Positions 34,006-42,208 of a stretch of DNA of 64,000 nt are shown one piece after another. The translations under genes and the position numbers were made by a program. The notes beneath the pieces were generated by a model. That model saw nothing but the letters and a program-made list of their open reading frames with translations. It ran no database searches and was not told the DNA's origin. Positions within the stretch are counted from its first letter, which is position 1. Each line of letters begins with the position of its first letter. The stretch comes from Bin87 sp965261925 (GTDB lineage Bacteria; Chloroflexota; Dehalococcoidia; Lucifugimonadales; UBA3495). The stretch is from assembly GCA_965261925.1 (NCBI GenBank), contig OZ253486.1, positions 620,001 through 684,000 on the forward strand. The letters run 5' to 3'.

Positions 34006-35406
34006 TTAGCCGAACTGGTACTCGGTCGTGGCGCTGATGAGAGACATGGTCTCGCCGATGCGGGTGGCGGCGGCGGAGCGGTCGCCCCAGTTGACGTCGC
34101 CGCCGGCGCGGACGTGCTCAGCCAGCTGGCCGCGCGTCTCTTCGCTCAGCTCGACGAAGCCCATGTAATCGGTGCAGGCGTTCAGCAGGTGGTCGGGCGT
34201 ACTAACGCCTTCGTCCCGCATCCGGTCGATGATGTCTTTCATGCCGGGCAGGTCGGCGTTGGATACGCGGTCGGCCACGAAGTTGATCCGTGCCAGCAGG
34301 GCGCCGGAGTTGATCCACTCCAGGCCGGTGTGCCAGCCTTCCACCGAAGGCGGGTCCAGGATGGACTGGCCCATGTAGGTGGGTTCCTTGCCGATGTCGA
34401 GGACGCCGGGGTCCGGGTTCTCGAACAGGCCGACCATCCGCAGGGTGCCGGCGACCACTTCGGCCGGGCTCTTGATCTTCTGGTAGCGGGCGTCCTGGAA
34501 CCACTGCGAGTGGAGCATGTGGCGCAGCACTGCCTTCATCTGGTAACCGGAGTCTTCAAACACCTGGACCATCTCGTCCAGAGCGTCCTCGTCGCGGGCC
34601 GGCTCGATGGTCCAAGCGGGAACCTGCGGCTCGTCGGCGACGAAGAAGTTGTAGAGGTGGCGGCAGATGAAGCGCGACGTTGCCGGCTCGGCCAAGATGA
34701 TGTCGATGATGTCTTCACCGTCAAAGTTGCCGGTCTGGCCCAGGAAGGTCTTTTCGCCGAAGTCGTGGTCCTCTTCGCGGTAATCGAACTTCCAGGGGTA
34801 ACGGCCGTACGGAGCGCGCGGCAGCTTGGCCTGGATGGTCCAGCCGGTGAAGGCCCGCGAACACTCGCGAACGTCGACCTCGGTGTAGTTGGAAACGCCC
34901 ATGGAGAACAGTTCGAGCAGCTCACGGCCCCAGTTCTCGTTGACGGCGTCCCGGTGGTTCTCGTTGTTGTCCAGCCAGAAGATCATGGCCGGGTTCTTGG
35001 ACAATTCGACGAGAATGTCCCGATAGTTGCCCATGCCGTATTCGCGGAACAAGTCGATCTGTTCCAGCAACTGGTCGCAGTTGTCGACCTTGGAGTTGCC
35101 GGTGGCGAAGACGTGGTGCCAGAACAGGGTCATCTTCTCTTCGAGAGGACGATCGCTGGATACCATGTTGTACATCCAGTTCGCCTGGCCGGAGAAGGGA
35201 ACTCCGCCGGGGAGCAGGAAGCTGGGGTGGTATCGGAGCAGAAGCGCCATTTTCCCGCCTTCGTTGTCCGTCGGCGGATCGATCAGCTCTTCCACGGTGG
35301 CTGCGTAACCCTGAGCAACGCATCGCTCCAACTCTGCGCGGTTGGCGCCAAAACCGGCGCGCCGCATCAGATGGGCCATCAATGCCAGGTCATCCTTATG
35401 TGACAT
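34006..35406 (-). CDS. DUF1800 family protein
   Basis: A 466-residue protein with the DUF1800 hallmarks: 'MAHLMRRAGFGANRAELERC', 'KMTLFWHHVFATGNSKV', 'NENWGRELLELFSMGV', 'REFTGW'-like 'CSRAFTGW', 'FICRHLYNFFV', and 'PSVEGWHTGLEWIN'. The start is ATG 35406, with AAGGAGG 5-6 nt upstream. It is the first gene of the operon and has a consensus promoter 80 nt upstream. Partner of the DUF1501 protein; function unknown. The long open frame on the opposite strand is an antisense shadow. Confidence 0.88.
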   Translation of the reverse strand: MSHKDDLALMAHLMRRAGFGANRAELERCVAQGYAATVEELIDPPTDNEGGKMALLLRYHPSFLLPGGVPFSGQANWMYNMVSSDRPLEEKMTLFWHHVFATGNSKVDNCDQLLEQIDLFREYGMGNYRDILVELSKNPAMIFWLDNNENHRDAVNENWGRELLELFSMGVSNYTEVDVRECSRAFTGWTIQAKLPRAPYGRYPWKFDYREEDHDFGEKTFLGQTGNFDGEDIIDIILAEPATSRFICRHLYNFFVADEPQVPAWTIEPARDEDALDEMVQVFEDSGYQMKAVLRHMLHSQWFQDARYQKIKSPAEVVAGTLRMVGLFENPDPGVLDIGKEPTYMGQSILDPPSVEGWHTGLEWINSGALLARINFVADRVSNADLPGMKDIIDRMRDEGVSTPDHLLNACTDYMGFVELSEETRGQLAEHVRAGGDVNWGDRSAAATRIGETMSLISATTEYQFG

Positions 35407-35486
35407 CCTGTGCCTCCTTACTGCAATTTGATGCCGTTTTTGCCGGGATTCCATACGCCGTTCCCGGCCTTACGACGGTTGCCGGT

Positions 35487-35515
35487 AGTGTAATTTAGTT
35501 GTTACACCCTGTCAA
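35487..35515 (-). promoter_or_regulatory. promoter of the DUF1800-DUF1501-NHL operon
   Basis: On the minus strand TTGACA (35510-35515), a 17-bp spacer and TACACT (35487-35492) form a good sigma70-type promoter about 80 nt before the DUF1800 start. Confidence 0.7.
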
Positions 35516-35615
35516 CAAATTGGAGGTTGGATCAAATTTGATAATCATTATAATCTGGTAACTGACCCAAGCCTGGCCAGCCCCGGCGGAAGAGCCGAGG
35601 GACCGGGCCGCCGGG

Positions 35616-36466
35616 TCAATTGGAGGTGGACGGGGCGGTCACGCAAGCCGTCAGACCCAACTCGTCCAGATCATTGTCCGCCACGTCCTCCAATCCCATG
35701 GGTATGCACCCGGTGAATTGGTTATCACTGAGATACAGGAGAACCAGCTTGGTCAAATTCGTCAACTCGGCAGGTATCGAACCGGTCAACTGGTTGCCAT
35801 TCAGGTGCAGTTGTTCCAATTCGGCCAGGTTGCCCAGTTGGGACGGTATCGCCCCGCTGAACTGGTTCCGATTCACGCTCAAATGCTTCAGCTCGGCCAA
35901 GCTGCCCAGCTCCGAGGGGATCGATCCAGTCAGCCCATTCTGATCCTGGATCATGAATCCAGGCTGGCGAGGTCACCCAACTCTGCGGGTATTGCGCCGC
36001 TGAGCTCGTTTCGGTGCAGGTACAGCCTCTCCAAATCGGCGAAACCGCCCAGCTGGTCCGGTATCGCGCCGGTGAGCCGATTGCCATGGAGGTACAGATA
36101 TTTCAAGCCAGCGATGTTGCCCAGCTGGGCGGGTATCGCGCCGGTCAGTTGGTTGTCCTGAAGGTACAGATATTCCAGATTGGCGAAACTGCCCAACGCC
36201 GCCGGTATCTGGCCGGTCAACTGATTGCCGCTCAGTGACAATAGCTGCAGATTGGTCAAGTTGTTCAGCTGGACCGGTATTCCACCGCTGAACTGGTTGT
36301 TCGGCAGCCACAGGAATTTGAGATTGGTGAGATTGCCGATTGCCGCCGGTATGGTCCCGGTCAACTGATTTTCGTCGACGTCCAAAGTCCTGAGGTTGGT
36401 GAGATTGCCCAGCTCGGTTGGTATGGTTCCAGTCAACTCGTTGTCCCACAGCTCGAGATTGGTCAA
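35616..36466 (-). pseudogene. leucine-rich repeat protein, frameshifted
   Basis: Two frames encode about eleven consecutive 24-residue plant-type LRRs (L-x-x-L-x-x-L-x-L-x-x-N-x-L-T-G-x-I-P). The upstream frame (36466-35951) ends 'GDLASLDS' and the other frame resumes 'MIQDQNGLTGSIP' exactly where the repeat phase continues, so a 1-nt deletion at about 35952 splits one gene. The product ends 'ACVTAPSTSN' with two Cys. The 5' end is also missing: a stop lies 9 codons before the first repeat and no signal peptide is seen. LRR proteins of this type usually bind proteins outside the cell. Confidence 0.75.
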
Positions 36467-36489
36467 GGTCGTTTTCGTAAACCCTTATG

Positions 36490-36590
36490 AATGTTCTATC
36501 GAAAAACGAGTGTCTTATCGAAAGCGAGTGCGCTATCGACGGCGAATGCTCTGTCGATAGCGAAGACTTTGGCGAAAGCGGAGTGACTTG
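36490..36590. repeat. degenerate 18-bp tandem repeat, about five units
   Basis: Units such as CTTATCGAAAGCGAGTGC, GCTATCGACGGCGAATGC and TCTGTCGATAGCGAAGAC follow one another. The minus strand has an open frame through them with a 6-residue period (FAIDRA, FAVDSA, LAFDKT). It lies just upstream of the truncated LRR gene and may be the eroded remains of its N-terminal part. Confidence 0.6.
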
Positions 36591-36599
36591 TCGCCGGGA

Positions 36600-37034
36600 T
36601 TACTTCGGCACCGCCCAGGCCGGCGGCGGGGCGTGGGTAACCGCCGGGTCGTTGTCCGCCGGTATCTGGGCAACCAGGCGGCCGTTTTCCACCTTTACCT
36701 CGTGGTAGAACAGCTGAGCCCGCGGTCCATTGACGCACACTCCCTGCCCTTCTTCAAAGCGCCAGCCGTGGTCGGGGCACAGAAAACTCTTGTCCCACTT
36801 CACGACTCGTCCGAAGGCGTGCGGGCAAATCATCGACAATAGCCGGTACTGCCCGTCCCGGGCCTTGGCCAGCCAGTGTTCCTCGCCGTTCTCGAGCCGT
36901 ACCCGCGCCGGAAGTTCCTTGAAATCGCCGACCGACCCCAGGTCAACCTGGCGCGCCGGGGCCATCTTGTTCCGCCCGACGTCGGCGGGGTCGGTTACCA
37001 TTCGCCGCCGGCGGTGGTAGATGTCTTCGCTCAT
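36600..37034 (-). CDS. Rieske [2Fe-2S] domain protein
   Basis: A 144-residue protein with a Rieske centre: C-P-H in 'MICPHAFGRVVKW' and C-x2-H in 'FLCPDHGWRFEEGQG'. It is too short to be an oxygenase alpha subunit, so it is likely a ferredoxin component or a stand-alone electron carrier. No signal or membrane anchor. AGGAG lies upstream of the ATG. It is followed 75 nt upstream by a small conserved-looking gene. Confidence 0.85.
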   Translation of the reverse strand: MSEDIYHRRRRMVTDPADVGRNKMAPARQVDLGSVGDFKELPARVRLENGEEHWLAKARDGQYRLLSMICPHAFGRVVKWDKSFLCPDHGWRFEEGQGVCVNGPRAQLFYHEVKVENGRLVAQIPADNDPAVTHAPPPAWAVPK

Positions 37035-37108
37035 GGCCGTTCTCCTGTAGCGCGTTGCCCAATTGCAGGTTGCCGCTCAAGCGACGGTTCTCGGCGACTG
37101 GGCAGTCG

Positions 37109-37414
37109 TCAGTCCGTGGGCAGCCCTCCAAAGGCTGCTTCCATGGTGATGATCGGGAAAATTTCGGTGCGATTCCAGGTGGCCAGGCCCATATCGATCA
37201 CGGCGTCATCAACCGCGTGGGCGTCGGGTCCGTCAAGGACCAACCACGTGTGGTGCGACGACTTCCCGACCCAGCCGCCACGATATTCGCAACCCCGGCT
37301 GGCCAGGGTCTCGGTCAGCTCCGCCGACATCCGCAGAATCCGGTCGCGCACTCCGAGGTCAACGCCCGGGCAACGCTCCGGAGCGTGTTCCAGCGAAACC
37401 ATGTACAAACCCAT
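37109..37414 (-). CDS. small conserved protein, DUF3303-like ferredoxin-fold
   Basis: A 101-residue protein ('MGLYMVSLEHAPERCPG' ... 'TWLVLDGPDAHAVDDAVIDMGL' ... 'TEIFPIITMEAAFGG'). The alternating pattern suggests a dimeric alpha/beta barrel of the DUF3303/GYD type, but the match is by eye and not certain. ATG 37414 is preferred over 37420 and 37429 for its GGAGG 7 nt upstream. Function unknown. Confidence 0.6.
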   Translation of the reverse strand: MGLYMVSLEHAPERCPGVDLGVRDRILRMSAELTETLASRGCEYRGGWVGKSSHHTWLVLDGPDAHAVDDAVIDMGLATWNRTEIFPIITMEAAFGGLPTD

Positions 37415-37469
37415 ACGCATTCCTCCCAATTGGCTCGGGCGATGGCTCGGGCCGATTGCGTGGCCCGGG

Positions 37470-38405
37470 CTACGTGACGGTTACCGGAACTCGCGGCGAC
37501 GCCGGCCGGAAAATGCCCGGGCTCGCCAGGCCCTGGAAACGGTCCGGCCGCATTGCCTCGGCCAGCCCCTCCAGCACGTCAATCACCCTGGGGCCGTGCC
37601 GGCTAGGTATCTGGCCGTCGAACAGGTACACCCGGTTTTCCCGCACCGCGTTCAGCGAATTCCACTCCTCGCGCTCCGCCAGTCGCGCCGTCTCCAGGAT
37701 GGTCCGGTCCATGTTGAACGCACACGGCATGACCATCACATAATCCGGCTGATACGCCACCACTTCGTCCCATTCCACTTCGCGCGACTTCCCCCACTTC
37801 TCGGCCAGTCCTTCCTCTCCGCCCGCCAACTCCACCAACTCCGGCGTCCACTGGCCCGTGTTGCGCAGCGGCTCCAGCCAGTCGATGCAGAACACCCGGG
37901 GTCGGTTGCCGTCTCCGGCGCGTTCCGCAACGTAGCCGGCGCGCTCCCGAAGCTCACCGACCAGATGCTCGGCGCTCCCCGTGGCTCCCGCGGCATCGCC
38001 GATGCGCTGGATATTGGCGTAAATGTCGTCCAGGCCGGCGGGGCGAATGCTCAAAATTTCCGGCTGATAATCCAGCACTTTGCCGGCGGTTTCAAACACC
38101 GACCCCGCGCCAACCGCGCACACCTCGCAGAGTTCCTGGGTCAGGATCAGGTCAGGCTGCAAACGGCGCAACAGGTCGCCGTCGATGACATATACGGGAT
38201 TGCCCGCCGTCCTCGCCTGCTGGATGATCGTGTCGATTTCCGCGCTGGAGAGATGGGACTTGCTGCGAACACTCCGGCTCACAATGGGCAATCCACGGGC
38301 TGCGGCCGGATAGTCGCACATGTGGGACACGCCGACCAGGGTATCTCCCAACCCCAGGGCAAACACGATCTCCGTGGCGCTGGGCAACAAAGAAACTATG
38401 CGCAT
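37470..38405 (-). CDS. BtuF-like cobalamin-binding protein (periplasmic-binding fold)
   Basis: A 311-residue protein: 'MRIVSLLPSATEIVFALGLGDTLVGVSHMCDYP' is the start of the BtuF/FepB fold, then 'QPDLILTQELCEVCAVG' and 'VFCIDWLEPLRNTGQWTPELV'. Unlike transporter-bound BtuF it has no signal peptide or lipobox, as in the stand-alone cytoplasmic group annotated as cobalamin-binding. It could bind B12 or a related metal chelate. ABC permease genes are absent. It is divergent from folD. Confidence 0.75.
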   Translation of the reverse strand: MRIVSLLPSATEIVFALGLGDTLVGVSHMCDYPAAARGLPIVSRSVRSKSHLSSAEIDTIIQQARTAGNPVYVIDGDLLRRLQPDLILTQELCEVCAVGAGSVFETAGKVLDYQPEILSIRPAGLDDIYANIQRIGDAAGATGSAEHLVGELRERAGYVAERAGDGNRPRVFCIDWLEPLRNTGQWTPELVELAGGEEGLAEKWGKSREVEWDEVVAYQPDYVMVMPCAFNMDRTILETARLAEREEWNSLNAVRENRVYLFDGQIPSRHGPRVIDVLEGLAEAMRPDRFQGLASPGIFRPASPRVPVTVT

Positions 38406-38559
38406 GGCGGGCATTGTAGGCCCATGGAACACGCTTGGCAAACCGAGCCCGGCCGGCCGCAATAGCGTCCAAATGGTATCATTGAGTACTCCTCAACTTG
38501 GCGCCGGCAACGCGACAACAGTGAGCGCTGGCTCCGCAGTCCTGACGGTCGTGATAGTG

Positions 38560-39453
38560 ATGCCCGCCCGCGTCCTGAACGGTAACGAAATCGCCGCCGA
38601 CCTCCGCGAAGAGGTTGCGACCGGCGTGGCAGACCTTGTCTCGTCGGGCGGCCCCACGCCGGGTTTGGCCGCCGTCCTCGTGGGCAATGACCCGGCTTCC
38701 GGCGTGTATGTACGGAACAAAGGCCGGGCGTGTGAGGAAGCCGGCATATTCTCCGAGATTTTCTACATGCCCGCGCACGTGTCCCAGGCTAACCTCCTGA
38801 GCCTGATCGACCAGTTGAACCAGGACACAAGGTTCCACGGCATCCTGGTGCAACTGCCGCTGCCGGGCCATATCGACGAGGCCACGGTGATCGAGAGGGT
38901 CAACCCAGTCAAGGACGTGGATGGTCTGCACCCCATCAGCCAGGGCCGAATGCTGCAGGGCGAACCCGCATTCCTGCCCTGCACCCCCTCGGGGGTTCAG
39001 CAGGTCCTGCTCCGTTCCGGATATGACCCGGCTGGCCAGCACGTGGTGATCGTGGGGCGCAGCAACATCGTGGGCAAGCCGTTGGCCGCCCTGCTGATGC
39101 AACGTTCCGCCGGCGGCAACGCCACCGTCACCGTCTGCCATACGCGCACTCGGGATCTGCCCGAAATCACCCGGCAGGCCGACATCCTCGTCGCCGCGAT
39201 GGGTGTGCCCGGGGCGATCAGCGCCGACATGGTGCGCGACGGGGCCGTGGTCATCGACGTGGGCATCAACCGGGTGGATGATGCCACCCGCCGCCGGGGC
39301 TACCGCCTGGTGGGCGACGTCGATTACGAGGCGGTGGCTGCGAAGGCCGAGGCCATCACTCCGGTTCCCGGCGGCATTGGGCCGATGACGATAGCCGTGC
39401 TCCTCAGCAACACGTTAGAGGCTGCCCGCCGCAGCGTCGATGCGAACCGGTGA
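38560..39453 (+). CDS. folD: bifunctional methylene-THF dehydrogenase/cyclohydrolase FolD
   Basis: A 297-residue enzyme of C1-folate metabolism. Motifs: 'GLAAVLVGNDPASGVYVRNKGRACEEAG' (catalytic Lys region), 'GILVQLPLPGHI', 'PVKDVDGLHPISQGR', 'PCTPSGVQQVL', 'VIVGRSNIVGKPLAALL', 'TPVPGGIGPMTIAVLLSNT'. ATG 38560 is chosen by family alignment; the ribosome-binding site is weak. It overlaps queA by 14 nt. Confidence 0.95.
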   Translation: MPARVLNGNEIAADLREEVATGVADLVSSGGPTPGLAAVLVGNDPASGVYVRNKGRACEEAGIFSEIFYMPAHVSQANLLSLIDQLNQDTRFHGILVQLPLPGHIDEATVIERVNPVKDVDGLHPISQGRMLQGEPAFLPCTPSGVQQVLLRSGYDPAGQHVVIVGRSNIVGKPLAALLMQRSAGGNATVTVCHTRTRDLPEITRQADILVAAMGVPGAISADMVRDGAVVIDVGINRVDDATRRRGYRLVGDVDYEAVAAKAEAITPVPGGIGPMTIAVLLSNTLEAARRSVDANR

Positions 39454-40486
39454 TTTTGACTACGTCCTGCCAGAGGAGCGCATCGCGCAGACTCCGGCGG
39501 AACCCCGGGATGCCTCGCGCCTCCTGGTCCTCGACCGCGATGAGCCGAGCGGCCAACTGGAGCACCGCAGCTTCTGCGACCTGACCGAATACCTGCGTCC
39601 CGGTGACCTCATGGTCTTCAACCGGAGCCGGGTGATACCGGCCCGCCTTTATGGAACCGAGACACGATCCGGAGCCCGCGTCGAGGTGTTATTGGTCCGT
39701 CGGCAGGAACCGGGGATCTGGCAGGCTTTGGGACGCCCCGGCCGCCGGCTCAGGGTGGGCGCCCGGGTCACGGTCGAAGCGCACGACGGGTCGCGTTCAA
39801 CGCAGGTTGAGATACTGGAGGCCCTCGAGAACGGCCTGCGGCTGGTGAGGGTCAGCGACGAATCGGCTCTGGGCGGCCTGGGCGAACTTCCCCTGCCTCC
39901 CTACATCAAGGAAACACCCGACGACCCTGAGCGTTACCAGACCGTCTACGCGGACGCGCCGGGCAGCGTGGCCGCCCCCACGGCCGGACTGCACTTCACC
40001 GAAGCGCTGCTCGACCGCATTCGCTCCTACGGAGTAACCACCGCGTGGGTCACCCTCCATGTCGGCCTCGATACCTTTCGGCCGGTCCATGGCGAGGACA
40101 TCGCCGAGCATAAGATCCACACCGAATGGTTTGAGATGCCCGAGGACACGGCGGCGGCGATCAACGCGGCGCGGAGGGCCGGCAGCCGCATCATCGCCGT
40201 CGGAACCACCACCGTCCGCACCCTGGAGCACGTGGCGCGGGATGCTGACTCAACGGGAGCGCAGGAGATCCAGGCGTCAGCGGGCGACGCCGACCTGTTC
40301 ATCCTGCCGGGTCACCGGTTCCGGTTGGTGGACGCCATGCTCACCAACTTCCACCTGCCACGGTCCACCCTGCTGATGCTGGTATCCGCCTTTGCGGGCC
40401 GGGAACGCATCCTGGCCGCGTACGAAGAAGCGATCCGCCGCGAGTACCGGTTCTATTCATTCGGCGACGCCATGCTGTTGCTCTAG
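39440..40486 (+). CDS. queA: S-adenosylmethionine:tRNA ribosyltransferase-isomerase
   Basis: A 348-residue QueA, which makes epoxyqueuosine on tRNA. Motifs: 'FDYVLPEERIAQTPAEPRDASRLLVLDR', 'DLMVFNRSRVIPARLYG', 'YQTVYADAPGSVAAPTAGLHFTE', 'HVGLDTFRPV', 'HRFRLVDAMLTNFHLPRSTL'. The start overlaps the folD 3' end, showing translational coupling. Confidence 0.96.
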   Translation: MRTGDFDYVLPEERIAQTPAEPRDASRLLVLDRDEPSGQLEHRSFCDLTEYLRPGDLMVFNRSRVIPARLYGTETRSGARVEVLLVRRQEPGIWQALGRPGRRLRVGARVTVEAHDGSRSTQVEILEALENGLRLVRVSDESALGGLGELPLPPYIKETPDDPERYQTVYADAPGSVAAPTAGLHFTEALLDRIRSYGVTTAWVTLHVGLDTFRPVHGEDIAEHKIHTEWFEMPEDTAAAINAARRAGSRIIAVGTTTVRTLEHVARDADSTGAQEIQASAGDADLFILPGHRFRLVDAMLTNFHLPRSTLLMLVSAFAGRERILAAYEEAIRREYRFYSFGDAMLLL

Positions 40487-40556
40487 CGTCGCGGCATACC
40501 CCGCCGGAAAAGTTCGACCGCCAACGGTGACATGGACCCCGTCGGCGGGTAAGGGA

Positions 40557-41129
40557 CTAGGCTTCGCGGTCGTGTCCCAACAGCGCCGCCACGATCTCCG
40601 GAGCCACAGCGTCAACCCGCGACTCAATGGCCGCAGTGTCGAGGGCCGCCACCGGATGCTGGAGGTACACCGACCCCAGGTAGTCGGGTCGGCCCAGCGA
40701 CAGGATATGCTGCTCGGCCGCCGACCGAAATGCCCTGGTGTGCACCACCACCGTCCGCACTCCCCGGTCTTCCAGTTCCACCGCATCGCGCAAACTGCGC
40801 GCCACGCAGCTCCCTCAATCTCCGACCGCAGTCACCACGAAGTCGCACTCCGCGAGTTCGTCGATGATATCAGGGGCCGCGGGGGCTGAGAACACCCACT
40901 TGGACCGCACCACGGAGTCGGTCATCCCGTAACCGTCCGCCAGGCGCTGACGGATCGCCTCCAGGATCGTGTCGGCGTTGCCCTTGCGGTTGTCCAGGAA
41001 GCCTCCCCTCAAACCCTCCAGCGTTTCCAACGGAGCCGCCGGCCGGCGCTCGGGCTCTTCCTGCCGGTCCGTCGGGTCCACCAAACCCAGCGCCGCGATC
41101 CTGGACTGCAAATCGATCTGAGTGCTCAT
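40557..41129 (-). CDS. UGSC-family selenoprotein
   Basis: A 190-residue protein if the TGA at 40815-40817 (codon 105) is selenocysteine. It gives 'ECDFVVTAVGD-U-G-S-C-VARSLRDAVELEDRGV', the signature U-G-S-C at residues 105-108 that names this family. The same frame is open on both sides. Upstream 'RGGFLDNRKGNADTILEAIRQRLADGYG' and downstream 'TVVVHTRAFRSAAEQHILSLGRPD' fit a redox or substrate-binding alpha/beta domain. A perfect hairpin follows the UGA at the SECIS distance. ATG 41129 has AGGA 8 nt upstream. A standard reading splits it in two. The cellular role of UGSC proteins is not established. Confidence 0.9.
40787..40801 (-). promoter_or_regulatory. bacterial SECIS hairpin candidate in the UGSC gene
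   Basis: On the minus strand, CGCGC-AGUUU-GCGCG gives a perfect 5-bp stem whose 5-nt loop lies at +19 to +23 after the UGA, with G at +20 in the second loop position. Loop placement and a loop G fit the general features of SelB-binding bacterial SECIS elements. Confidence 0.65.
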
Positions 41130-41173
41130 CTGGTCAATCCTGTTCATCTGTGTAGGTTCACCGGTGTGTAAGT

Positions 41174-42208
41174 TCATCTGACGGCCGCTGACGTAATCCG
41201 CGAACCCCAGCCTGGAATGTAGACCGAATGCCGGCCCGCTCCGCCGGCCACCATTATATGGATGTCCTCGGGTCGCCGCACCACCGGCACCAGGGCATTG
41301 TCGTCCTCCCGGTTGATCCAGCGGGGCCACAGGGTGTTGCGATGGGCATGACGGCCGTGAATCCCGCCCAGCTTCAGCACTCCCAGAGGCTGCCGGGCCA
41401 GCTCGTACAGGTACGAGCGCACATCGTTCTTGCTCCACCCGGCGCTGGCGATGATGTCGGCGTGCTCCGGCCCCAGCACCAGCAGCACGTCTCCCATGAC
41501 GTGGATGTTGTTGCAGCCCGGGATGGCCATGGACATCGCGAAGGTGGTCAGCAGGTCGCGCGGGTTGTCCGCCCCGTGGTTGTTCAGGTTGTGAGGCGCT
41601 TCCGCCGGATGCACGGTGACGACGGACTGGTCGGCACGGAACCCGCGTTCCACATGGTACGGTTCCCAGGGGTTTTCCGCCTCGTTCTCGGCGATGCAGT
41701 AGGTGAACTTGCCGGGATGTCCGAAGGTTGCCCGGTCCTCATCCCCCGGCAGGGCGCCGCCCAGATTGGTCAACGCCAGCTTCACTGCCCTGCCGATAGT
41801 TGCGTTGGCCCGGTTGCCCTGGCCGAAGCAGTTGCCCCCGGAGTTCATCCCCAGTTCATCGGCAGCCGGCCCGTTCACCACCACCAACGGGGTGGCGATA
41901 TGCGTTGAGCATTGCACGGACGCCAGGTTGAAACGGGGCAGCAGCAGAGCGTCAATCGCCGCGATGACCACTGGAAAGTACTCCGGCAAGCATCCGGCCA
42001 TCACCGCGTTGGCCGCCAGCTTTTCCACCGTGGCCCGCCCGCCGCGCGGCGGTATCTCTCCCACCAACTCCAGCGCCGAGCGGCCCGACGCATTCACGAA
42101 CGCGCGCACCCGCTCCGCCGTCGGCGGCACGATGGGGAGGCCATCGGTCCAGCCGGCCTCGTGAGCGAGGGCGAGGGCCTGCTCGTCGGTACTAATCGTC
42201 CCGGACAT
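41174..42208 (-). CDS. conserved protein encoded with the UGSC selenoprotein, unrecognised family
   Basis: A 344-residue protein I cannot place. Conserved-looking features: 'EAGWTDGLPIVPPTAERV', 'MAGCLPEYFPVVIAAIDALL', 'VQCSTHIATPLVVVNGPAADELGMNSGGNCFGQG' (two Cys around a Gly-rich loop), and 'DVLLVLGPEHADIIASAGWS'. No signal peptide. It lies 44 nt upstream of the UGSC gene on the same strand, so they are likely co-transcribed and may form a complex. ATG 42208 is preferred to TTG 42226; it overlaps the next gene by 17 nt. Confidence 0.7.
   Translation of the reverse strand: MSGTISTDEQALALAHEAGWTDGLPIVPPTAERVRAFVNASGRSALELVGEIPPRGGRATVEKLAANAVMAGCLPEYFPVVIAAIDALLLPRFNLASVQCSTHIATPLVVVNGPAADELGMNSGGNCFGQGNRANATIGRAVKLALTNLGGALPGDEDRATFGHPGKFTYCIAENEAENPWEPYHVERGFRADQSVVTVHPAEAPHNLNNHGADNPRDLLTTFAMSMAIPGCNNIHVMGDVLLVLGPEHADIIASAGWSKNDVRSYLYELARQPLGVLKLGGIHGRHAHRNTLWPRWINREDDNALVPVVRRPEDIHIMVAGGAGRHSVYIPGWGSRITSAAVR

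Noticed and set aside
32767..35403. An 878-codon open frame on the plus strand
   Set aside because: It is the exact antisense of the DUF1501 and DUF1800 genes, which have strong family motifs, ribosome-binding sites, a promoter and a terminator on the minus strand. Long antisense frames are expected in high-GC DNA.
36490..36590. CRISPR-like array
   Set aside because: Units are 18 bp, contiguous and degenerate, with no spacers and no cas genes; it is a simple tandem repeat.
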